Source of the DNA: Spirochaetaceae bacterium
Lineage (GTDB): Bacteria; Spirochaetota; Spirochaetia; DSM-27196; SKKC01
DNA: 8,355 nucleotides
Assembly (NCBI GenBank): GCA_003554375.1
Contig: PWGF01000157.1
Coordinates: 1 to 8,355 of the forward strand
Direction of reading: 5' to 3'
In this document: positions 1-5,282 of the stretch, piece after piece
How positions within the stretch are numbered: position 1 is the first letter of the stretch
Layout: every line of letters begins with the position of its first letter
Program-made: the position numbers and the translations under genes
The notes under the pieces: model-generated
What the model was told of the DNA's origin: nothing
Databases searched by the model: none
What the model saw: the letters and a program-made list of their open reading frames with translations, nothing else

Positions 1-780
1 GACCGGCTCGGCGCGGAGGTTGGCTTCCCCGTCACGGTAACCACCCGTACGCGGGACGGCTTCCACCAGATCATGGATCTGGAGATCGTCGGGATCTTTC
101 GCACGTCCAACCCGACGGTGGACCGGAGCTCGCTCTTTCTCCCCCTCGGCACGGCGGATCGCTACCTGGAGATGCAGGGAGCGGTCACGCGGGTTGCGGT
201 GTCACTTCCGGAGTCCGCGCCCGGCCGGGCAGACCTGACGCCGCTGGGCGAGGCAGTATCGCGCCACTCGGCGTCCGATCGGCTCGAGGTCCTGAGCTTC
301 GACCGCCTCACCGAGGAGTTCGCCGAGGTCGTGGAGATGACCGACGGCTTTGCGTTTCTCCTTCTGGCCTTGCTCGCCGCCATCGCCATCGTCGGGATCT
401 CCAACACGATGCTCATGGCGGTCATGGAGCGCGAGCAGGAAGTAGCCATGATGCGGGCCATGGGATTTCGCGACCGGGAGATCAAGGGGATGTTCGCATT
501 CGAGGCGGCAGGAATCGGCCTTCTGGGGGCGACCGGCGGGATCGTGCTCTCGCTCCTGGTCGTCTGGTTCTTTGTGGAGCATGGCGTAGACTACGGACCG
601 ATCATGGGCGAGATCGAGCTGGACTACCGGTGGGACGGCGTCCTCCGCGGCGTCTGGAATCCGGGGACAATGTTCCTCGCCGCTCTGTTCGCCACGATCG
701 TGGCAGGTATCGTTTCACTCTTCCCCAGCCGGCGGATGCTGAAACGCCGGGTGGCCGACAGCATGCGTCGCTCGAAATGA
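1..780 (+). CDS. ABC transporter permease, FtsX/MacB-like (5'-truncated)
   Basis: The reading frame is open from base 1, so the true start lies left of the window; 259 C-terminal residues are visible. They begin near the end of the periplasmic MacB-type domain: an EIVGIF strand and a DRSSLFLPL segment typical of these permeases. The FtsX domain follows: a membrane helix at visible residues 115-140, the cytoplasmic coupling segment (EREQEVAMMRAMGF, about 143-156) that contacts the ATPase in this family, a helix at about 169-192 and a last helix at about 222-242. The end (PSRRMLKRR) resembles the usual family C-terminus. It probably pairs with the next permease and an ATPase upstream to move lipoproteins or other envelope substrates. 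The substrate cannot be told. The 14-bp repeat of the following gap already starts inside the last codons. LolC/E, MacB and unassigned exporters are all possible. Confidence 0.88.
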   Translation, partial: DRLGAEVGFPVTVTTRTRDGFHQIMDLEIVGIFRTSNPTVDRSSLFLPLGTADRYLEMQGAVTRVAVSLPESAPGRADLTPLGEAVSRHSASDRLEVLSFDRLTEEFAEVVEMTDGFAFLLLALLAAIAIVGISNTMLMAVMEREQEVAMMRAMGFRDREIKGMFAFEAAGIGLLGATGGIVLSLLVVWFFVEHGVDYGPIMGEIELDYRWDGVLRGVWNPGTMFLAALFATIVAGIVSLFPSRRMLKRRVADSMRRSK

Positions 781-1069
781 GCCGCTCGGAACGGAACGGC
801 GGAGATAACGTGGGCAAGACAGGATGGTTGGAGTGTCGCGGTCGAGCTGCGACGTTTAGAAGGGGACGGTTGCCATGAGACAAGCGAGACGAACCGACCG
901 AAACGGGACGGTCGATGTGGGACGGTCAAGATGAGTCGATCGGGATGAACGGAACGAAAGGGGCCGGAACGGGCACACGGCCCGCAACGGGTGCGGGGTC
1001 TGGAGCGCGTACGGGGCCGGGAAGAGCGCGGGGCCCCGGACGGACATGACCGGTAAGGACGGGTACCGA
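765..1069. repeat. Degenerate 14-bp tandem repeat filling the permease-permease gap
   Basis: From 765 to 960 the sequence divides into 14 consecutive 14-bp units with no insertion or deletion, starting at 765, 779, 793 and so on to 947. The consensus I derive by eye is GRGACGGTCGARAT. Column 1 is G in 12 of 14 units, column 5 is C in 11, column 6 is G in 13, column 9 is C in 10, column 10 is G in 11, column 13 is A in 11 and column 14 is a pyrimidine in 12. The two best units (905 and 919) share GGGACGGTC. After 960 the phase slips, but copies remain recognisable at about 965-978, 1037-1050 and 1056-1069. The array covers the stop codon of the first permease and almost reaches the start codon of the second. 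I see no gene here. Function unknown; it may be a decayed minisatellite or an array of binding sites. Confidence 0.8.
1055..1059 (+). promoter_or_regulatory. Possible ribosome binding site of the second permease
   Basis: AAGGA lies 11 nt before the ATG at 1071, slightly farther than ideal. An in-frame TGA at 1047-1049 rules out a longer product from this frame, so 1071 is the first usable ATG. Confidence 0.4.
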
Positions 1070-1070
1070 T

Positions 1071-2348
1071 ATGAGTAAAGGCACGGGGAGGACGACAGCG
1101 AGGGGCGCCCGGCGGACGACCGGACTTGCCCGCATCGCGGCTCGGAATGTTCTCCGCAACGGACGCCGGAGTATACTCTCGATTCTGGCGGTGGCGGTGG
1201 CTGCGTTGGCCATTACGCTCGTCTTCTCGATACTCGAAGGCATGAAAGAGGACATGACCCGGAACGAGCAGAACTACTATACGGGCGAGGTCCGAATCCG
1301 CCACCGCGATTTCGACCGATACGAGCACCTGCAACCGGTCCACTATGTCGTCTCGGACTACTCGTCCCTCATGGAAGAGCTTCGAGAGCTTCCGGAGTTC
1401 GGCACGGCAAGCCCGCGGATCACCGTACCGGCGGTCGCCTTCCGCGGCGAGCGCCGCATCGTTGCGCGCGGGCTCGGAGTGGACATGGCGCTCGAACGGG
1501 AGTTCATGGACTTGGACGCCGTCGTTGCCGCCGGCAGACTCCCCGAGCCCGGAACCTCGGAAGCACTGGTGGGGGTGGGGCTGGCGGAGCGGCTGGGGGT
1601 CGATATCGGTGACACCGCCACTTTTCTTACGCAGACCCGTCGTCGCGCCTCCAACGCGTTCACGGTCGATGTCGTCGGCATTGCCGGGTTCGCCGCGGGC
1701 GGGCTCGATCGGAACACCTTCCTGCTCCCGCTCGAGGCGGCGGCGCGGTACATGCGAATGGGCGACGCGGTGAGCACGATACTCCTCAAAAGCGGCGGCG
1801 GGGAGTCTCGCGCGCTCGCGGAGTCGGTCGACGCGCTCCTTGCGCGGCGGGGGAGAGGCGAGGTTTCGGCCGCACACTGGACGGATGTCAGCGAAGGCTA
1901 CGCGTATGTACAGTTCGCCGACTTCGCCTACAACTTCATGGCGCTGTTCTTCTTTGCTCTCGGCGCCACGGTCGTCGTCAACACGACGATGATGACGGTC
2001 CACGAGCGCACGCACGAGATCGGCACCCTTGCCGCACTCGGAATGAGACCCCGTGAGATCACCCGCCTCTTCTTCACCGAGGCAGCCTACCTCGGATTCG
2101 CCGGCTCGCTCGCCGGCGTCCTGCTGGGAATCGGCCTCGTGATCCCGCTCCAGTCGATCGGAATCGATTTCGGCTCGACCACGGAGATGATGGAGGGTAT
2201 CACGATCTCCTCGGTACTCTATCCGGTTCTCAACGTCCGCTCCACCGTGGGAACGTTTGTGTTCTCCTTCGCGGTTGCGGCGCTCGCGGGCTACATTCCC
2301 GCTCGGCGCGCAGCCAAGCTCAAGCCGGTCGACGCTCTCAGAGAATAG
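1071..2348 (+). CDS. ABC transporter permease, FtsX/MacB-like (complete)
   Basis: This 425-residue protein has the four-helix layout of the MacB/LolC-E permease family. A basic N-terminus with ARNVLRNGRRS, a common signature just before helix 1, is followed by helix 1 (about 34-55) and a large periplasmic domain (about 60-280) with GLGV, VGVGLAERLGV and VVGIAGF segments like other MacB_PCD domains. The FtsX domain comes next: helix 2 at 287-307, the coupling segment HERTHEIGTLAALGM (311-325), helix 3 at 337-360 and helix 4 at 391-409, ending IPARRAAKLKPVDALRE. The length is normal. It should form a heterodimer with the permease encoded upstream and be driven by an ATPase not in this window. 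The 290-bp gap between the two genes is unusual for such a pair and is made of a tandem repeat. The substrate is not predictable from sequence. The start is fixed by the upstream in-frame stop and the family N-terminus. Confidence 0.92.
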   Translation: MSKGTGRTTARGARRTTGLARIAARNVLRNGRRSILSILAVAVAALAITLVFSILEGMKEDMTRNEQNYYTGEVRIRHRDFDRYEHLQPVHYVVSDYSSLMEELRELPEFGTASPRITVPAVAFRGERRIVARGLGVDMALEREFMDLDAVVAAGRLPEPGTSEALVGVGLAERLGVDIGDTATFLTQTRRRASNAFTVDVVGIAGFAAGGLDRNTFLLPLEAAARYMRMGDAVSTILLKSGGGESRALAESVDALLARRGRGEVSAAHWTDVSEGYAYVQFADFAYNFMALFFFALGATVVVNTTMMTVHERTHEIGTLAALGMRPREITRLFFTEAAYLGFAGSLAGVLLGIGLVIPLQSIGIDFGSTTEMMEGITISSVLYPVLNVRSTVGTFVFSFAVAALAGYIPARRAAKLKPVDALRE

Positions 2349-2378
2349 CTGAAACGCTGCGCCGGGCGCCGGGCCTGG

Positions 2379-2401
2379 GGCCCGCCGCCCGGGGCGGGGC
2401 C
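2379..2401. terminator. GC-rich hairpin 1 downstream of the permease genes
   Basis: GGCCCGCC (2379-2386) can pair with GGCGGGGCC (2393-2401) around the loop GCCCGG, with one bulged base. It sits 31 bp after the permease stop, between convergent genes. No T-tract follows on either strand, so it is not a classical intrinsic terminator. It may still slow polymerase or protect the mRNA 3' end. Confidence 0.4.
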
Positions 2402-2437
2402 GTACGCGCTGCAAGATCTCCCCGGAGGAGGCCCATG

Positions 2438-2463
2438 GGGCCCCGCCGCCCGGGGCGGTGCCC
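2438..2463. terminator. GC-rich hairpin 2, near-copy of hairpin 1
   Basis: GGGCCCCGCC (2438-2447) pairs with GGCGGTGCCC (2454-2463), with one mismatch, around the same GCCCGG loop as the hairpin at 2379-2401. It lies 45 bp beyond the stop of the convergent ydbT gene. The two copies are offset by about 61 bp and could serve both transcripts. There is no T-tract. Confidence 0.4.
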
Positions 2464-2471
2464 GTCAGGCG

Positions 2472-2554
2472 GCCCGGCCGGCGCCGGCGCTCGCACCCTT
2501 TGGTCTCTCATGCCCAACGCGTCCGGCCACCCAGCCCGGCCGGTGCCGGCGCTC
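2472..2554. repeat. 21-bp direct repeat, one copy outside and one inside ydbT
   Basis: 2472-2492 and 2534-2554 match at 20 of 21 positions (consensus GCCCGGCCGGYGCCGGCGCTC), 62 bp apart. The first copy is in the spacer and contains the perfect palindrome GCCGGCGCCGGC (2477-2488). The second lies in the 3' end of ydbT and encodes the GAPAPAG part of the C-terminal tail, so the repeat appears to have extended or replaced the end of the protein. Confidence 0.6.
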
Positions 2555-4148
2555 CGAGCCCATCCCGAAACGCCTCCTCGAGCTCCGTCACCTGCTCGAA
2601 CGCCATCCCGGGAAGCCGGGCGTGAACCGTGGGAGTTACGGCCAAAATCTTGGTCGTCGCCAAACCAAGGCTCGTATCGAGGGGCGACCGCGCCCGCTCA
2701 AACGCCTGCACGTGCCGGCGCCCCACGAGAAAGGTCCGCCGTGCCCCGATCCTTCGGCGTACCGCGAAGAGCTCCGGCGTTACGCAGGCCGCCCCCTCTC
2801 TCCGGCAGAACAGAAGCCACACCGGCCCCGCAAGCGCCAGCGCTCCGAGAAGCGGCAGGGAAAGCAGAACCGCTGCCACGATGGCCGGCGGCGCCGTCCA
2901 CACGAGACCTCGTAGGGCATAGGGCAGCCGGGCCCGGCTCGGGACTCGGTGCTCGGCGCGCTCGAGCTCGTCCAGAGGATACGTGTACTCGGGAAGGACC
3001 GTCGCCAAGACCTGAGGGACGTCGGCCGCACGGACGATCGGAAGCAGCTTGGTCCCGTGCGCCCCCTCGGTCGTGCTCTGACCGGCCACCCCGACCTTTA
3101 CGGTAGCCCGCCCCAGAAGTCCGCGCACGATCCCCTCGTTCACTACCACCGAATGGACGCGATGGACCTCGAGCTCGGCCGTTCGCCTGGCCATGAGCCC
3201 GCGCGTGGTCAACAGCCGGTCCCCGTCCCGGCGAACGGTGAACCGCCAGAACGCTTCCACGTGCCCCGCCGTGGAGACAATCCACCCCAGAACGAGAAGC
3301 ATGCCGAAAAGCCCCGCATATGCCGCAACTCCGCCACCAAACAGCGCGAACAGCCAGTGGACGAGCTCCTCTATCCAGGGGCCCACCTGCTGTGCCTCGT
3401 AGTAGAGACCGAAGACAAGCGCCATCGCGCCGAGGACCCCGCCGGAGGTCATGCCTGCCACCAGCAGCTCCCGGAAGCCCAACACAAACGCGCGTGGCGC
3501 CTTGCCCCGGGTGGCCTCCGGCGGGGTGCCCCGGGGGCCCGCCGCGGCCGTGCCCTGGGACGGCCGGCCGGCCGCAAACTCGCCGGCCCCTGGGGCCGCA
3601 CCGTGTTGGCCGGTGCCCGCCGCGGTGGCGCCCGAAGGGGCTCCCGCCGTCGCGCCGGCGCCCGCGCCGGCGGTCCTCTCAGCCTCGAGCCGGCGCCGGA
3701 TGTCCGCGGCGGCGGCCTCCGTGATCGCCGGGAGATCGACCTCCGGCTCGCCGCTCCCGCCCGCCGTCTCGATATGCAAGGTCACAACGCCAAGGGCCCG
3801 CATCACCGGCCCGGCCTTGGTAGCAATCCGCTGCACGCGCACAGGCGAGAGAAAGCGCTCCTTCCTGACGAAGATCCCCCACCGGAGAAAGAGCCCTTCG
3901 CCGCTCAACTGGTAGGTGAACCGCCGCCACCAGACGTAGCTTCCGGCGAGCCCGAGGACAAACAACCCTACCGCGATACCAACCACGATGAGCACGACCA
4001 ACTCGCGCCGCTCGGCTCCCCAGGTCCCGACGAGTATCAGCACTATCGGGAAGGCGGCATGCCGCACGACGTCGAACGCCCGGCGCACGACCGTATAGAA
4101 ATGGAGCCGGGCGCCCGAGCTGACGCCGTCACCGGAGTGATCAGACAT
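2508..4148 (-). CDS. ydbT: Membrane protein with three bacterial PH-like (bPH2/DUF304) domains, YdbT-type
   Basis: The protein has 546 residues from the ATG at 4148. The layout is: two membrane helices (about 31-45 and 50-70); a first bPH2 domain (about 70-155, with WWRRFTYQLSGEGLFLRWGI and RVQRIATKAGPVMRALGV); an Ala/Gly/Pro-rich linker (about 156-218); membrane segments (about 221-249 and 262-292); a second bPH2 domain (about 298-388, VHRVHSVVVNEGIVRGLLG); another helical hairpin (about 411-446); and a third, more divergent one (about 452-530). Three PH domains separated by membrane pairs is the YdbT layout. The start overlaps the ydbS stop by 8 nt, with a purine-rich GGGGGAG just upstream, so the two are translationally coupled. 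In Bacillus subtilis ydbS-ydbT is a sigma-W-controlled envelope-stress pair linked to resistance to antimicrobial compounds; a similar envelope role here is inference. Odd points are the long linker and a C-terminal tail partly made by a repeat also found outside the gene. A TTG 7 codons upstream is a less likely start. Confidence 0.82.
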   Translation of the reverse strand: MSDHSGDGVSSGARLHFYTVVRRAFDVVRHAAFPIVLILVGTWGAERRELVVLIVVGIAVGLFVLGLAGSYVWWRRFTYQLSGEGLFLRWGIFVRKERFLSPVRVQRIATKAGPVMRALGVVTLHIETAGGSGEPEVDLPAITEAAAADIRRRLEAERTAGAGAGATAGAPSGATAAGTGQHGAAPGAGEFAAGRPSQGTAAAGPRGTPPEATRGKAPRAFVLGFRELLVAGMTSGGVLGAMALVFGLYYEAQQVGPWIEELVHWLFALFGGGVAAYAGLFGMLLVLGWIVSTAGHVEAFWRFTVRRDGDRLLTTRGLMARRTAELEVHRVHSVVVNEGIVRGLLGRATVKVGVAGQSTTEGAHGTKLLPIVRAADVPQVLATVLPEYTYPLDELERAEHRVPSRARLPYALRGLVWTAPPAIVAAVLLSLPLLGALALAGPVWLLFCRREGAACVTPELFAVRRRIGARRTFLVGRRHVQAFERARSPLDTSLGLATTKILAVTPTVHARLPGMAFEQVTELEEAFRDGLGAPAPAGLGGRTRWA

Positions 4149-4797
4149 CTTCTCCGCTCCCCCCGGCAAACTCGATGATGTGTCGGCGAAGCGCCTCTGC
4201 CCGGTCTCTCGCTACCGCCGGAATCACGTGGTCGCTCGCCGCCGTATAGATGTGGACCTCCGACAGATCGAAGTGACGAAGAAGCGGGCCTTGCTTGGTG
4301 TCCGCATGCTGAATTCGCACCATCGGGACCATCGTCCGTTTTCTGATGAGAATGCCGCGCACGATCTCGACGTACTCCGGGGTTAAAACGTACCGCCAGA
4401 TCCTTAGGCGTACCGCCGGCACCACTCCGCACAGCACGACGCTCCACACCACCAAAACCGCAACCGCCCCGGCCAGAGCTATACCGACCCCGACCGCCGC
4501 TAAGAAGAGCACCGCGGCCACGCCGCCCGCAACCACGATCCCGAGGCCAAGCATCGCCGAGCGCAGTGCCCAGACCGTCCGCGCAGCGGGATCCAGCGTG
4601 TGCTCCCTCGGCCCGTCGTCCCCCGTTGCCTCATGGGCCACCTGTCCGCCGGACGAGCGCTGACCCGTCGGGTCATGACCGGCTCCCGTGTCGTGTGCTC
4701 CTCCGCGGATACCGGCGGAGTCCGGTGGACTCGTGTGATCGCCGGCGGCGGCAGAAGAGGAGGGAGATTCTCCCAAGCCGTTGTCGTTCTTATCCAT
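4141..4797 (-). CDS. ydbS: Membrane protein with one bacterial PH-like (bPH2/DUF304) domain, YdbS-type
   Basis: The protein has 218 residues from the ATG at 4797, chosen because GAGGAG (4807-4802 on the minus strand) lies 4 nt before it. The frame stays open further upstream, but that part has no family character. Residues 1-70 are hydrophilic and low in complexity (Gly, Ser, Asp, His) and probably disordered. A long hydrophobic stretch at about 78-126 should form two membrane helices, followed by a bPH2 domain at about 130-210. Its RIQHADTKQGPLLRHFDL (161-178) and VHIYTA segments are the YdbS signature, ending in a helix with EALRRHI. It is the small partner of the downstream three-domain protein: the stop overlaps that gene's start (ATGTCTGA), so the two should be made together and act as a membrane complex. 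The disordered head is longer than usual for the family. Confidence 0.85.
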   Translation of the reverse strand: MDKNDNGLGESPSSSAAAGDHTSPPDSAGIRGGAHDTGAGHDPTGQRSSGGQVAHEATGDDGPREHTLDPAARTVWALRSAMLGLGIVVAGGVAAVLFLAAVGVGIALAGAVAVLVVWSVVLCGVVPAVRLRIWRYVLTPEYVEIVRGILIRKRTMVPMVRIQHADTKQGPLLRHFDLSEVHIYTAASDHVIPAVARDRAEALRRHIIEFAGGSGEDV

Positions 4798-4801
4798 AGA
4801 T

Positions 4802-4807
4802 CTCCTC
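4802..4807 (-). promoter_or_regulatory. Ribosome binding site of ydbS
   Basis: GAGGAG on the minus strand lies 4 nt before the ATG at 4797 and decides the ydbS start over upstream in-frame starts. It overlaps the TGA (4808-4806) of a possible small upstream ORF. Confidence 0.6.
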
Positions 4808-5057
4808 ACTTCCCGCACCTGTTGTTGCGGTCCAGCATTTGGTCCGGTATCCAGACGAACACTCCGGCTCTGCGTCCGCGCGAGGCACCCGGGGTCAGCG
4901 CCAGCGTCGATCCCGCCGGCGGCAGCGCAAGGCGAAGGAGCCGGCACTCACTCACCGGTTCCCGGGAGATCGCTCTCCCCGGTAGATATTTCGCATAAAC
5001 CTCGCCTATCGAACGGAGGCGCAAGCCTGGTTTGAACCCAGATATTGCCGCACACAT
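4806..5057 (-). CDS. Possible small upstream ORF (83 aa), unrecognised
   Basis: An ATG at 5057 opens an 83-codon frame on the minus strand. Its TGA is merged with the Shine-Dalgarno of ydbS, leaving 8 nt before the ydbS ATG, which is the spacing expected in an operon. Over the last 60 codons third positions are GC-rich and the product has a plausible hydrophobic patch (LRLALPPAG, then AGVFVWIP near the end). Against it: no recognised domain, a weak ribosome site (GAG about 8 nt before the ATG), many Arg and Cys residues, and the ease with which chance ORFs arise in this composition. I list it as a candidate leader peptide or small protein only. Confidence 0.2.
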   Translation of the reverse strand: MCAAISGFKPGLRLRSIGEVYAKYLPGRAISREPVSECRLLRLALPPAGSTLALTPGASRGRRAGVFVWIPDQMLDRNNRCGK

Positions 5058-5182
5058 CCGTATCTCGCAAGTGCTTCCGCGCAAACCTCACTCAGCTCTT
5101 GCCGCCGCAAGCGCTCACCGGCCGGAGCCCATGCGTGTGAGGCTTACCGCATGCGGCCAACCGACCCGACCATCCCTCGCCG

Positions 5183-5224
5183 GTGCTCGTCCAACAGTGC
5201 TCGTCCAGGAAACGTCGTCAAGAG
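5183..5224. repeat. 14-bp-period direct repeats upstream of the cyclase
   Basis: GTGCTCGTCCA occurs exactly at 5183-5193 and 5197-5207, a 14-bp period, and a decayed third unit (TCGTCAAG at 5215-5222) keeps the phase. The last unit ends about 58 bp before the cyclase ATG, a position where a regulator could bind, though a binding role is inference. The units share some columns (G at 1, GTC at 7-9, A-R at 11-12) with the 14-bp array between the permeases. Confidence 0.45.
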
Positions 5225-5282
5225 CAAACCTCTTGAAATTCTTCACCACCATCCGAGGATCCGTGGTAGGATTGCACGCGCC

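Larger units (their letters stand above)
4798..5282. promoter_or_regulatory. Divergent intergenic region between ydbS and the adenylate cyclase
   Basis: These 485 bp should hold the promoters of both the ydbS-ydbT operon and the cyclase. I could not find a convincing -35/-10 pair on either strand. TTGAAA at 5233-5238 and TAGGAT at 5267-5272 on the plus strand are 28 bp apart, too far for sigma-70. Other structure: two neighbouring small hairpins (5003-5021 with stem CGCCT/AGGCG; 5027-5041 with stem CTGG/CCAG), a 10-bp palindrome CCGCATGCGG (5147-5156), a short hairpin CTTGC-CGCC-GCAAG (5096-5109) and the phased repeats at 5183-5224. Only a weak small ORF is seen here. Confidence 0.5.

Noticed and set aside
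856..1047. Minus-strand ORF across the permease gap with periodic residues (STVPFRS-like)
   Set aside because: The apparent protein periodicity is just the 14-bp DNA repeat read in a stop-free direction; no start context or homology is recognisable.
624..2414. Antisense ORF of 596 codons on the minus strand
   Set aside because: It is the mirror of the second permease plus the 14-bp array, whose reverse complement has no stop in any frame. The product has no family character, whereas the plus strand encodes a clear FtsX permease.
2949..4178. Plus-strand ORF of 409 codons opposite ydbT
   Set aside because: Low-complexity Arg/Pro/Gly-rich shadow of the minus-strand PH-domain gene, which has recognisable domains and translational coupling.
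4798..4947. Longer ydbS starting at 4947
   Set aside because: The strong GAGGAG just before the ATG at 4797 and the lack of domain character upstream favour the shorter protein.
5022..5050. tRNA fragment or T-arm (CTGGTTTGAACCCAG)
   Set aside because: The loop lacks the near-invariant C56 and no acceptor, D or anticodon arm can be placed upstream.
5233..5272. Sigma-70 promoter for the cyclase (TTGAAA and TAGGAT)
   Set aside because: The elements are 28 bp apart, well beyond the usual 16-18 bp.
5151..5282. Upstream in-frame start for the cyclase at 5151
   Set aside because: The 44 extra residues are Arg/Pro-rich, would span the direct repeats, and put a long charged tail before helix 1; ATG 5283 is the normal family position.
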